DNA of 9,517 nucleotides from Fodinibacter sp035633415 (GCA_035633415.1 DASQEZ010000107.1:1-9517); one strand, 5' to 3'; positions 1-7,035 are shown, numbered from the stretch's first letter. A program made the numbers and translations. Notes: generated by a model from the sequence alone, not told the origin.

Positions 1-2
1 GG

Positions 3-479
3 CTCGGCAAGATCCACTTCTGGCTGCTGTTCGTCGGCTTCCACACCACCTTCCTCGTGCAGCACCTCATCGGGATCCAGGGCATGCCGCGGCGCTACGC
101 CGACTACCTGCCCGAGGACGGCTTCACCCTGGGAAACCGCATCTCCACGGCGGGTTCGGTCATCCTCGCGATCTCGATGATCCCGTTCTTCATCAACGTG
201 TGGAAGACGTGGCGCACCGCGCCCCTCGTCGAGACCGACGACCCCTGGGGCTACGGCGCCTCGCTGGAGTGGGCGACGTCCTGCCCGCCGCCGCGGCACA
301 ACTTCAACAGCATGCCGCGAATCCGCTCCGAGCGGCCCGCCTTCGACCTGCACCACCCGCAGGTGGCTCCGGCCGGCCTCCACGACGCCGCGGTGGCCGA
401 CGACAGCAGTCTGGTGTCGGCGCTCGGCCCGGCCGACCTGGGTGGCAACGCCTTCGTCGACGAGAACAAGGAGCACTGA
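3..479 (+). CDS. ctaD: Cytochrome c oxidase subunit I (aa3 type), C-terminal part
   Basis: This is the 3' end of the catalytic subunit of the aa3 terminal oxidase, a membrane protein that reduces oxygen and pumps protons. The 158 visible codons start mid-gene at the window edge. They cover the last two transmembrane helices: roughly residues 4-22 of the fragment (FWLLFVGFHTTFLVQHL) and about 48-68 (the STAGSVILAISMIPFFINVW stretch). Between them lies the family signature GIQGMPRRYADY. After the last helix comes a soluble tail with SLEWATSCPPPRHNF and RIRSERPAFDLHHP, typical of actinobacterial CtaD. The haem and copper ligands lie upstream, outside the window. ctaF begins 4 bases after the stop, so the two are cotranscribed. 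The tail contains an AAGGAG sequence (468-473) that serves as the ribosome site for ctaF. The identification is firm; only the start is missing. Confidence 0.96.
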   Translation, partial: LGKIHFWLLFVGFHTTFLVQHLIGIQGMPRRYADYLPEDGFTLGNRISTAGSVILAISMIPFFINVWKTWRTAPLVETDDPWGYGASLEWATSCPPPRHNFNSMPRIRSERPAFDLHHPQVAPAGLHDAAVADDSSLVSALGPADLGGNAFVDENKEH

Positions 480-483
480 GCCA

Positions 484-897
484 ATGAAGGCCATGGAGCG
501 CATCGGCACCCTCGTGGGGGTCTTCGCCTTCCTGATGGCGACGATCTACGGGTTCTGGACGGCCTCGACCGATCTCGGCATCGAGTGGGTCGGCGTCATC
601 GGCCTGATCCTCGGCGGCCTGCTCGGGTTCATGATCGCCTGGTACCTCTGGATGACCCGGCGCCGCCTCGAGCGTGACCCCTCGGACGACCCGCTGGGCG
701 ACATCGACGAGATCCAGGGCGAGTACGGCTTCTTCAGCCCGCACAGCTGGTGGCCGTTGTTCCTCGGCCTGGCCGCGGCGGTCTGCTTCCTCGGTCTCGC
801 CGTCGGGTGGTGGCTGTTCATCATCGGTGCCTTCTTCGCGATCCCGGCCCTCGTCGGCTGGACGTTCGAGTACTGGAAGGGCCAGAACGCGCTGTAG
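484..897 (+). CDS. ctaF: Cytochrome c oxidase subunit IV, actinobacterial type
   Basis: This is a small accessory subunit of the actinobacterial aa3 oxidase, 137 residues, which is the usual size. Four hydrophobic segments can be seen at about residues 6-26, 35-57, 89-108 and 110-128. An acidic loop (about 63-80, with DPSDDPLGDIDEIQGE) lies between helices 2 and 3, followed by the family motif YGFFSPHSWWP. I chose the ATG at 484 because AAGGAG at 468-473 lies 10 bases upstream. The reading frame stays open further upstream into ctaD, but that extension is not hydrophobic and overlaps ctaD, so it is unlikely to be translated. An internal ATG at 493 is possible but too far from the ribosome site. 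The gene follows the ctaD stop by 4 bases and is the last gene of the ctaD-ctaF transcript before a strong hairpin. Confidence 0.95.
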   Translation: MKAMERIGTLVGVFAFLMATIYGFWTASTDLGIEWVGVIGLILGGLLGFMIAWYLWMTRRRLERDPSDDPLGDIDEIQGEYGFFSPHSWWPLFLGLAAAVCFLGLAVGWWLFIIGAFFAIPALVGWTFEYWKGQNAL

Positions 898-913
898 GCG
901 CGCACGACCCACG

Positions 914-949
914 AGGCGGGCCCCCCCGGGCGACGGGGGTGGCCCGCCT
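914..949 (+). terminator. Hairpin terminator after ctaF
   Basis: A 14-pair stem with one mismatch (T940 opposite C923) folds AGGCGGGCC at 914-922 onto GGCCCGCCT at 941-949, extended inward by four C-G pairs (924-927 with 936-939) and closed by an 8-base loop. There is no long T run after it, as is usual for high-GC Actinobacteria. It lies 16 bases after the ctaF stop and 28 bases from the end of the convergent metallopeptidase gene, so it may act in both directions. Confidence 0.8.
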
Positions 950-977
950 TCGTCGTTCGGGGTCGGCTCGGTTCGCC

Positions 978-1331
978 TCAGCCCCAACCGAGCTCGTGGA
1001 GGGTGTGCTCCTCGATGCCGAAGTGGTGGGCGATCTCGTGCACCACGGTCACGGTGATCTCCTCGCGCAGCTCCTCGTCGTCCTCGCACATCCGGGTCAG
1101 CGGTCCGCGAAAGAGGGTGATCCGGTCCGGCAGCGACCCCTGGTCCCACCAGGCACCTCGCTCGGTCAGCGGAGTGCCCTCGTAGATGCCGAGCAGGTCC
1201 GGGTCGTCGGCCGACGGCTCTGGTTCGACGAGGAAGACGACGTTGTCGAGCATGGCCATCAGCTCCGCGGGCACCTCGTCGAGGGCGTCCTGCACGATTG
1301 CGTCGAACTGCTCGTCGGTCAGCGGGTGCAC
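978..1331 (-). CDS. Small zincin-like metallopeptidase family protein
   Basis: This 117-residue protein belongs to the small zincin-like metallopeptidase family (formerly DUF1025; Pfam Zincin_1). The zinc-binding signature HEIAHH (H98, E99, H102) sits near the C-terminus and continues as FGIEE and LHELG, as in the family. The usual FGIxD is FGIEE here, so the third ligand position may be an acidic residue. There is no signal peptide or membrane segment, so it is probably cytoplasmic. Its substrate and role are unknown. The start is a GTG at 1329-1331, giving the typical family N-terminus (LTDEQFDAIVQDALDEVP); a weak GGCAG lies 9 bases upstream. It follows the serine hydrolase gene on the same strand, with 56 bases between them containing the tandem repeat at 1345-1396. 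Expression could come from readthrough or from an unseen promoter. Confidence 0.88.
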   Translation of the reverse strand: MHPLTDEQFDAIVQDALDEVPAELMAMLDNVVFLVEPEPSADDPDLLGIYEGTPLTERGAWWDQGSLPDRITLFRGPLTRMCEDDEELREEITVTVVHEIAHHFGIEEHTLHELGWG

Positions 1332-1344
1332 GGCACCAGCCTGC

Positions 1345-1396
1345 CACCCGCGGTGGCGTCAGCCGCGTGGCGTCACCCGCGGTGGCGTCAGCCGCG
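1345..1396. repeat. Two-copy direct repeat with hairpin potential
   Basis: A 23-base unit occurs twice without mismatch, at 1345-1367 and 1374-1396, a period of 29 bases. The six bases between the copies (TGGCGT) also repeat part of the unit. The right-hand copy covers the last codons and stop of the serine hydrolase gene; the left-hand copy carries the same TGA in the spacer. Copy 2 can fold CCCGCGG (1376-1382) onto CCGCGGG (1392-1398) with a 9-base loop; copy 1 gives a shorter five-pair version. It may act as a weak terminator or attenuator between the hydrolase and metallopeptidase genes, or may be a simple slippage duplication of the gene end. Confidence 0.7.
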
Positions 1397-2839
1397 GGGT
1401 GCCCGGACCCGAGCCAGACCCGGCCCGTGCAGCGGGACGCCGCGCCAGCTCGCCGTGACCGCGCCGTCCGCACAGCGCAGCAGCAGGGAGTGCGGGGTCT
1501 CGTGCGCGATGACGGTCGCCTCGAAGACTCCGGGCGCCACCCAGCCGCCGCTGGCCACCCAGGGTGCGGCGCCGGCATCCGGCCACCGACCGTCGCCGCA
1601 GGCGATGCGCAGCAGCTCACCGTCATCGACCTCGAGCAGCCAGCCATCACCGGCGCGGTGCACCACGACAGAGCGCAGCGCCGGGTGCTCCGGGCTCGGC
1701 GTGTGGGAGTACGTCCACGGACCGTCGGTGGCCGGTGCGGTCGTGGTGGAACGGCGCGCCGGTGTCGTCGCGGCATCGAGGGCGGACCGGAGCCGCTCCT
1801 GCGCAACGGGATCGGCTGGCAGGGGTGTCTCGCCCAGGTGTGGGAGCAGCTCCTCCCAGACGGCGTCGAGCACCTCCTGGGTGTCCTCGGTGCACGCCGT
1901 CACGGTGACGACGAGGTCGAGGTGTGGCAGCACCAGGGCGAACTGCCCGTACGCTCCGTCGGCCCGGAAGCCGTCCGGGTGGCAGCGCCACATCTGGTAG
2001 CCGTAGCCGGCCAGCCAGTCGGAGGTACCGGGGTGGTGCGAGGTGTCCGCCAGGGCGCTCGACGCGGTCGAGACCCAGCCCGCCGGAAGCACCTGAGCGC
2101 CCTCCCACGCGCCGTCCTGGAGCAGCAGCAGGCCCAGCCTGGCCACCGTCTCGGTGGTGACGTGCAGCCCGCTGAAGCCGAGGTCGCTTCCGGCCCAGGT
2201 GGTCCAGACGGCGTCGTCGACACCCAGCGGGTCGAGCAGGCGCGGGCCGAGGTAGTCGACCAGCCGCATGCCGGTGCGGCGCTGCACGGCCAGGGCCAGC
2301 ACCCGGCTCGCGCCGTTGTGGTAGAGGAACCACGACCCGGGCTCCTCCTCGGGCTCGGTCGCGAGGAAGAGCGCCACCGACTCCTCGCCCCCGCCGGCGA
2401 GTCCGGGCACCGAGTCGAGGCTGTCGGTGTGGTGACCGGTCGACATCCGCAGGCAGTCCTCGATGGTGAGGCGCGCGGCACGCGGGCCTGCGGCGAAGGC
2501 GGCCTCGGGGAAGACGTCGACGAGCCGCTCGCCGCGGGCGAGCAGCCCCTCGGCCTCGGCGAACGCCGCGGCGATCGCGAGGAAGGTCTTGCTCACCGAG
2601 TAGACCAGCCGGATGCCGTCGCGTGGCCAGGGCTGCCAGGCTCCCTCGGCGACGACCTGCCCGTGCCGGATGACGAGCACGCCGTGCGGCTCGTTGCCCT
2701 CGTCCTCCCAGCGCCGCACCATCCGCAGCACGGCATCGGAGGGCACGCCCTGCTGTTCGGGCGTGCTCCGGGGGAGCGCCCCGCCGGCGGGAGAGGTGGA
2801 ACGGGTGGCTGTCGGGGACGGCTCGGTCACGCTCACCAC
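1388..2839 (-). CDS. Serine hydrolase, beta-lactamase (class C)/penicillin-binding fold
   Basis: This is a 483-residue member of the beta-lactamase-related serine hydrolase superfamily (Pfam PF00144), which includes class C beta-lactamases, esterases, DD-peptidases and 6-aminohexanoate-oligomer hydrolases. The catalytic SxxK motif is SVSK, S81-K84, followed by TFLAIAAAFAEAEGLL. The second motif YxN is Y173-H174-N175. The third (KTG-like) region is most likely GAYG near residues 295-298. The catalytic domain ends near residue 340. A Thr/Ala/Pro-rich linker (about 355-373) leads to a C-terminal domain of roughly 110 residues that looks beta-rich and that I do not recognise. No signal peptide is visible, so the protein is probably cytoplasmic and unlikely to be a resistance enzyme. 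The substrate cannot be told. GTG codons at 2839, 2836 and 2830 are all possible starts. A -10-like TACGCT (2843-2848) lies 6 bases before the second, which suggests a leaderless message. Confidence 0.88.
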   Translation of the reverse strand: MVSVTEPSPTATRSTSPAGGALPRSTPEQQGVPSDAVLRMVRRWEDEGNEPHGVLVIRHGQVVAEGAWQPWPRDGIRLVYSVSKTFLAIAAAFAEAEGLLARGERLVDVFPEAAFAAGPRAARLTIEDCLRMSTGHHTDSLDSVPGLAGGGEESVALFLATEPEEEPGSWFLYHNGASRVLALAVQRRTGMRLVDYLGPRLLDPLGVDDAVWTTWAGSDLGFSGLHVTTETVARLGLLLLQDGAWEGAQVLPAGWVSTASSALADTSHHPGTSDWLAGYGYQMWRCHPDGFRADGAYGQFALVLPHLDLVVTVTACTEDTQEVLDAVWEELLPHLGETPLPADPVAQERLRSALDAATTPARRSTTTAPATDGPWTYSHTPSPEHPALRSVVVHRAGDGWLLEVDDGELLRIACGDGRWPDAGAAPWVASGGWVAPGVFEATVIAHETPHSLLLRCADGAVTASWRGVPLHGPGLARVRAPRG

Positions 2840-2897
2840 GCCAGCGTAGGGGGTGGCCCGCCGGCGGCCGGGAGCGGCCGGCTGGCAGCATGGGCCC
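2840..2897. promoter_or_regulatory. Divergent promoter region, hydrolase / DUF167
   Basis: These 58 bases separate two divergent starts. On the minus strand TACGCT (2843-2848) lies 6 bases before the GTG at 2836. On the plus strand CAGCAT (2886-2891) lies 6 bases before the GTG at 2898. Both positions fit a -10 box for a leaderless message; the second is a weak match because it lacks the leading T. No clear -35 box or Shine-Dalgarno sequence is visible for either gene. The middle is GC-rich with CCGGCGG/CCGGC repeats. Confidence 0.4.
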
Positions 2898-3177
2898 GTG
2901 CGAGTGACCGTGCGGGTGCGCCCCGGGGCCTCCAGGACGCGCGTCGGGGGCCGCTGGGGCGACGAGGAGGTGCTCGGCGTGTCCCGTGGGAGCCAGGGCG
3001 GTCGACGGGGCCGCCACGGCCGCCGTACGTGCCGCGGTGGCGCAGGCGTTCGGCGTGCGGGCCCGCGACGTCACGCTGGTCGCGGGCGAGCGTTCGCGCA
3101 CCAAGGTGCTCGACCTCGTCGTCGACGACGAGGACGAGGCTCGCGCGACCCTGCACCGTCTCCTCGCCGCCACCTGA
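2898..3177 (+). pseudogene. DUF167 / YggU-family gene, apparent single-base frameshift
   Basis: The first part, read from the GTG at 2898, gives VRVTVRVRPGASRTRVGG and then WGDEEVLGVS, a clear start of the small DUF167 (YggU) family, whose function is unknown. After GVS this frame stops looking like the family and becomes Arg/Gly-rich. The family pattern resumes one frame away, from 2986 to the stop at 3175-3177: VGARAVDGAATAAV, then LVAGERSRTKVLDLVVDD. Dropping one C from the CCC run at 2983-2985 joins the two into a 92-residue protein of normal family length. So either the gene is broken by a one-base insertion, or the base is a sequencing or assembly error. Without the fix, only the downstream 63-residue piece (GTG at 2986) or the out-of-frame product could be made. 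It ends 33 bases before the hairpin at 3210. Confidence 0.85.
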
Positions 3178-3209
3178 CTCCTCGCTGGGCGAGGGCGGGG
3201 GAACCGGAA

Positions 3210-3238
3210 GGGCCGCGCTCCCACCGGGTGCGCGGCCC
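3210..3238. terminator. Hairpin terminator between convergent DUF167 and qcrB
   Basis: GGGCCGCGC (3210-3218) pairs without mismatch with GCGCGGCCC (3230-3238) around an 11-base loop. It lies in the 80-base gap between the stop of the DUF167 gene and the stop of qcrB, so it probably ends transcription from both sides. There is no strong T tract on either strand. Confidence 0.78.
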
Positions 3239-3257
3239 CTCCTGTGCTGCAGCGGGC

Positions 3258-5027
3258 TCAGTGCCGCCCGGCGGGCTCCCCGGAGTCGACCTCGTCGCTG
3301 CGGACCGCCTCGATCGCCCGTGCCCCACCGACGACGGAGGGCTCGATGGCCTCGTGCTCGGAGCCGTGGTGGTGCGCGGCGGCGAGCTCGGCGGGGGTGA
3401 CCGGGTTGACGGCGTCCGCGAAGTAGAACCGTGACAACCAGGCGCGGCCGCGGTGGCTGCGCTTGACCTTGCGCGCCACACCGTTCTCGTCGACGTCCGC
3501 CTCGATCCCGATCGGGGCGACCGGCTCGTGCTGCACGAGCAGCCAGTGGTCGGGAGTGACCTCGGTGTCGTGGCGCTCAAAGAACTTGCCGTCGGGCGTG
3601 CGCACGATGGTGCCGGTCTCACGACCGTGCAGCACGGTGTCGCGGTCGCGGCGCTGCAGGGACAGGCAGATCCGCTTGGTCACCCAGAAGGCGATGGGCG
3701 GGAGCACGAAGAACCCGATGCGGAAGAACCAGGTCAGGTCGTTGATCGACATGCTGAGCTTGATCGCCATGATGTCGTTGCCGGAGGCGAAGAGCAGGAC
3801 GGAGTACATGGTGATGCCGGCCATCCCGATCCCGGTGCGCACCGGGTTGTTGCGCGGGCGGTCGAGGAGGTGGTGCTCACGGGTGTCGCCGGTGACCCAG
3901 CGTTCGACGAACGGGTAGGCCCCGAGGACGATGTAGACCAGCGGCAGCAGGATCAGGGCACCCGGCATGATGTTCAGGGACAACGTGAACCCGAAGATCT
4001 CGAACTCCAGCCAGCCCGGCAGCAGGCGCAGCGCGCCGTCGGCGAAGCCCATGTACCAGTCGGGCTGGGCGCCGGCGGTCACCGGCGACGGGTCGTAGGG
4101 ACCGTAGGCCCACACCGGGTTGATCTGGACCAGGGCCGAGATCAGGGCGATGACACCGAAGACGATGAAGAAGAAGCCACCGGCCTTGGCGGCGTAGACC
4201 GGCATCACCGGGTAGCCGACGACGTTGTCGTTGGTGCGCCCCGGGCCGGGGAACTGGGTGTGCTTCTGCACGAACACCAGCCCGATGTGCGCCGTGAAGA
4301 GCCCGATGAGGAGCGCCGGGATCAGCAGCACGTGCGCGCTGTACAGCCGGGGAATGATCATCTCGCCCGGGAAGGGCCCACCGAAGATCGCGAAGACGAG
4401 GTAGGAGCCGATGACCGGGGCGGTCTGCACGAAGCCGGCCATGGCGCGCAGGCCGGTGCCGGAGAGCAGGTCGTCGGGGAGGGAGTAGCCGGCGAAGCCC
4501 TCGATGATGGCCAGGAGGGCGAGCACGCTGCCGATGACCCAGTTGATCTCGCGGGGCTTGCGGAAGGCGCCGGTGAAGAACACCCGGAACATGTGGACCA
4601 CGAGGGCGACCACGAACAACAGCGCGGCCCAGTGGTGGATCTGCCGGACGATCAGGCCGCCCTTGATGTCGAAGGAGATGTTCAGCGTCGAGGCGAACGC
4701 CTCGGACATGCTGACCCCGCGCAACGGCACGAACGAGCCGTCGTAGACGGTGTGCCCGGCGCTGGGAACGAACCAGAAGGTGAGGAAGGCACCGGTGAGC
4801 AGGCAGATGATCATCGAGTACATCGCGATCTCGCCGAGCATGAACGACCAGTGGTCGGGGAAGACCTTCTTCATGAGGTAGCCGACCGGCTTGGCCGCGC
4901 CGGTGCGGTCGTCGACCCAGCCGGCGACGCCGCCGATGCGCTTGGCCGCCCCCGAGGCCTGGGCCTGCGCGGGGGTGTCGCCCTCGCGCAGTGCGTCAGC
5001 GGGACGCGGGGTGGTCTCGGTGCTCAT
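3258..5027 (-). CDS. qcrB: Cytochrome bc1/bcc complex, cytochrome b subunit
   Basis: This is the membrane di-haem subunit that oxidises menaquinol in the actinobacterial bcc complex and passes electrons to the Rieske protein and QcrC. The protein has 589 residues. A polar N-terminus leads to the first helix (about 62-85). Haem ligands are H131 or H132 and H145 in helix B (IHHWAALLFVVALVVH), and H232 and H247 in helix D. The quinol-site motif is PDWY at 322-325, in place of the mitochondrial PEWY. Further helices lie near 162-180, 283-302, 350-370, 398-418 and 430-450. A soluble tail from about 455 to the end is long, as in other Actinobacteria, and has a His/Glu-rich stretch (AAAHHHGSEHEAIE, about 550-561). 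The ATG overlaps the qcrA stop by one base (TGATG), with GGGAG (5036-5040) 8 bases upstream, so translation is coupled to qcrA. It is the last gene of the operon. Confidence 0.97.
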   Translation of the reverse strand: MSTETTPRPADALREGDTPAQAQASGAAKRIGGVAGWVDDRTGAAKPVGYLMKKVFPDHWSFMLGEIAMYSMIICLLTGAFLTFWFVPSAGHTVYDGSFVPLRGVSMSEAFASTLNISFDIKGGLIVRQIHHWAALLFVVALVVHMFRVFFTGAFRKPREINWVIGSVLALLAIIEGFAGYSLPDDLLSGTGLRAMAGFVQTAPVIGSYLVFAIFGGPFPGEMIIPRLYSAHVLLIPALLIGLFTAHIGLVFVQKHTQFPGPGRTNDNVVGYPVMPVYAAKAGGFFFIVFGVIALISALVQINPVWAYGPYDPSPVTAGAQPDWYMGFADGALRLLPGWLEFEIFGFTLSLNIMPGALILLPLVYIVLGAYPFVERWVTGDTREHHLLDRPRNNPVRTGIGMAGITMYSVLLFASGNDIMAIKLSMSINDLTWFFRIGFFVLPPIAFWVTKRICLSLQRRDRDTVLHGRETGTIVRTPDGKFFERHDTEVTPDHWLLVQHEPVAPIGIEADVDENGVARKVKRSHRGRAWLSRFYFADAVNPVTPAELAAAHHHGSEHEAIEPSVVGGARAIEAVRSDEVDSGEPAGRH

Positions 5028-6172
5028 CAGCCACGCTCCCAGAAGCTCGGTCCGACCGCTTCCTGGAACGGCGCGGCGGAGACGAGGTAACCCTCGTCGT
5101 CGACGGTGATCTGAAGCTGCGGCAGGGCGCGCTTGGCCGGGCCGAAGATCACCTTGCAGTCCTGCGTCACGTCGAAGGTCGACTGGTGGCAGGGGCAGAG
5201 CAGGTGGTGCGTCTGCTGCGCGTACAGCCCGACCGGGCAGCCGACGTGGGTGCAGATCTTCGAGTACGCGACGATGCCGTTGTAGCCCCAGTCGCGCTGC
5301 TTCTGCGACTGGATGAGGTCCTCCTCGAGCCGGATGAGGATGACGGCCGCCTTGGCCTTCTCCTCCAGCAGGTGCGTGGTGCCGCCCTCGCCGGTGACCG
5401 GGTCGGGAAGCAGGCCCTCGGGCATGATGTGGAACACCGCGCCGAGGGTGACGTCCTCCGCCTTCACCGGGGTGTTCTCCGGGTCGCGCATCAGCCGAAG
5501 CGGCGTGAAGGTGGGGTCGTCGCCGGGGCCGCTGGGGCCGCCGTCCCAGAAGGTCTGCGACAGGCTGTTCTGTGGCATCGGGCCGAGCGAGCCGGCGACC
5601 TGCAGCACCAGCGGCACCGCGAACAGCCCGAGCGCGCCACCGAGGGTGTACTTGATCATCGGCCGGCGGGTGATCTGCGAGCTGGCGCCGCCCTCCCGAA
5701 GCTGCTCGACGACCCGGTCACGGGACTCGTCGGAGGCACGCATCGGGTGACGCTCCTCGACGACCTCCTCGTCGGGCATGAGGGTCTTGGCCCAGTGCAC
5801 GGCGCCGAAGCCGATGCCGAGCAGGCCCATGGCCATGGTGACGCCCAGCGCCAGGTTGGATGCGCTCGTCAAGCCGATGCCCGGCACGAAGACGGTTGTC
5901 TCGAGGCTGATCGCGAAGTAGAAGACGATGAAGAGCAGGGTGCCGACCATGGAGACGGCGAAGAGTGCGGCGACCTGCTTCTCGGCGCGCCGGGCGGCGC
6001 TCTCGTCGAGGTCGGCCATCCGCGCGACGTGCTCGGGCAGACCGGGGTTGGTGAACCGCTCCGGGAGGCCGCCGTCCCCGACGCCGTGGCCCTCGTCGAG
6101 CTGCACGGCAGTGCCGTGCTGCGAGGTGGGGGCCACCTCGCTACCGGGGTGGGTGGGGTCCTGCTCGTTCAT
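5027..6172 (-). CDS. qcrA: Cytochrome bcc complex Rieske iron-sulfur subunit
   Basis: This is the 2Fe-2S Rieske subunit, which takes an electron from menaquinol at QcrB and hands it to QcrC. It has 381 residues. The cluster motifs are CTHVGC (C307, H309; C312 for the disulfide) and CPCHQS (C326, H329; C328 for the disulfide). All four ligands and both disulfide cysteines are present. Three membrane helices, the actinobacterial arrangement, are seen at about 68-88, 104-125 and 172-192, after a polar N-terminus of about 60 residues. The Rieske domain occupies about 220-381 and has an insertion before the first motif. The only reasonable start is the ATG at 6170-6172: between the qcrC stop and this codon there is no other start in frame. 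Its ribosome site is weak (GAGAAG, 12 bases away). The gene follows qcrC by 50 bases. Confidence 0.97.
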   Translation of the reverse strand: MNEQDPTHPGSEVAPTSQHGTAVQLDEGHGVGDGGLPERFTNPGLPEHVARMADLDESAARRAEKQVAALFAVSMVGTLLFIVFYFAISLETTVFVPGIGLTSASNLALGVTMAMGLLGIGFGAVHWAKTLMPDEEVVEERHPMRASDESRDRVVEQLREGGASSQITRRPMIKYTLGGALGLFAVPLVLQVAGSLGPMPQNSLSQTFWDGGPSGPGDDPTFTPLRLMRDPENTPVKAEDVTLGAVFHIMPEGLLPDPVTGEGGTTHLLEEKAKAAVILIRLEEDLIQSQKQRDWGYNGIVAYSKICTHVGCPVGLYAQQTHHLLCPCHQSTFDVTQDCKVIFGPAKRALPQLQITVDDEGYLVSAAPFQEAVGPSFWERG

Positions 6173-6222
6173 CGGGGTACCGATCTTCTCGTCGATGGGC
6201 GGGTGTGGACGGGGTTGGGGGG

Positions 6223-7035
6223 CTAGGCCGACTTCGAGCCGAGCCAGACGGCGCAGCCGATGAGGATGCCCAGGCCGAAGACCCAGGCGAACAGCCCCTC
6301 GGTGACCGGCCCGAGGGAGCCCAGGGTCATGCCGCCCGGGCTCTCCTGCTCGTCGATGGCGTTGAGGAAGGCGACGATGTTCCTCTTGCTCTCCGGGGTG
6401 AGGTTGGCGTCGCTGAACACCGGCATGCTCTGCGGGCCGGTGGTCATCGCCTCGTAGATGTGCTTGTCCGTGACGTTGTTGATGGCGGGCGCGTACTTGC
6501 CTCGGGTCAGGGCGCCACCGGCCCCGGCGAAGTTGTGGCACATCGCGCAGTTGACCCGGAACAGCTCGCCACCCTTGGCCGGATCGCCCTTGCTGGGGTC
6601 GACGGCCTCCTCGGAGGGGACCTCCGGGCCCGGTGCCAGCGAGGCGATGTAGGCACCGATCGCCGCGATCTGCTCGTCGGTGAACTTGACCTGGCCGCCG
6701 GCGGGGGCCTGCACGTTGGGCCCCGCGAGCGGCATCCGGCCGGTGCCCATCTGGAAGTCGACGGACGCGGCGCCGACACCGGCCAGCGCGGGCCCGGCGA
6801 CCTTGTCGCCGTTGCCGGTGGGGCGACCCTCGGCGTTCTGCCCGTGGCAGGAGGCGCAGTTCGCCAGGAACAGCTGGCGACCCTCCTCGACCGACTGGGC
6901 GGGCAGCGCCCGGGTCGTGGCGTCGGCCTCCTTGGGAGCCACGGCGGTGTACACGGCGCCGGTGAGGAACAGGCCGAGCATGATCAGGATGGCGATCGCC
7001 GCCGGGTGCCGGCGGCGGGCTGCCAGTGCGTTCAC
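6223..7035 (-). CDS. qcrC: Di-haem cytochrome cc subunit of the bcc complex
   Basis: This replaces cytochrome c1 and soluble cytochrome c in Actinobacteria by carrying two covalent haems in one anchored protein, and passes electrons directly to CtaC of the oxidase. It has 270 residues. An N-terminal membrane segment (about 12-30) leads to two c-type domains outside the membrane, with haem sites CASCH (60-64) and CAMCH (163-167). Likely axial methionines are M101 (GRMP) and M204 (QSMP). A Pro/Gly-rich stretch (about 105-115) and an acidic linker (136-155) connect the domains. A C-terminal helix (about 247-265) anchors the protein again. The GTG start at 7033-7035 puts the first helix in the expected place, and AGGA lies about 8 bases upstream. 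It lies 55 bases after ctaE in the same operon. Confidence 0.97.
   Translation of the reverse strand: MNALAARRRHPAAIAILIMLGLFLTGAVYTAVAPKEADATTRALPAQSVEEGRQLFLANCASCHGQNAEGRPTGNGDKVAGPALAGVGAASVDFQMGTGRMPLAGPNVQAPAGGQVKFTDEQIAAIGAYIASLAPGPEVPSEEAVDPSKGDPAKGGELFRVNCAMCHNFAGAGGALTRGKYAPAINNVTDKHIYEAMTTGPQSMPVFSDANLTPESKRNIVAFLNAIDEQESPGGMTLGSLGPVTEGLFAWVFGLGILIGCAVWLGSKSA

Noticed and set aside
442..483. An upstream ATG start for ctaF overlapping the end of ctaD
   Set aside because: The added 14 residues are polar and sit inside ctaD, and the AAGGAG at 468-473 points to the ATG at 484.
1345..1396. CRISPR-like or mobile-element repeat
   Set aside because: There are only two copies, with a 6-base spacer that itself matches part of the repeat, and no cas or transposase gene. 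A tandem duplication explains it.
1388..2839. Serine hydrolase as an antibiotic-resistance beta-lactamase
   Set aside because: The SxxK and YxN motifs are shared by many esterases and amidases. There is no signal peptide, the third motif is not KTG, and the protein has an extra C-terminal domain.
1298..3400. A 700-codon open frame on the plus strand
   Set aside because: It lies antisense to the serine hydrolase and runs through the DUF167 gene. The protein is low-complexity Arg/Gly/Ala-rich with no motif, while the minus strand has clear catalytic motifs. It is a by-product of high GC.
3453..5090. A 545-codon open frame on the plus strand, opposite qcrB
   Set aside because: The product is rich in Asp, Glu, Gly, Val and His with no domain pattern, the usual mirror image of a GC-rich membrane protein gene. 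qcrB on the other strand has all haem and quinol motifs.
4991..6226. A 411-codon open frame on the plus strand, opposite qcrA
   Set aside because: It is antisense to the Rieske gene, which has all cluster ligands. The antisense product shows no recognisable feature.
6173..6541. A long N-terminal extension of qcrA into the qcrC region
   Set aside because: The open frame continues upstream, but the added sequence is Arg/Gln/His-rich, overlaps the C-terminal third of qcrC, and does not resemble Rieske proteins.
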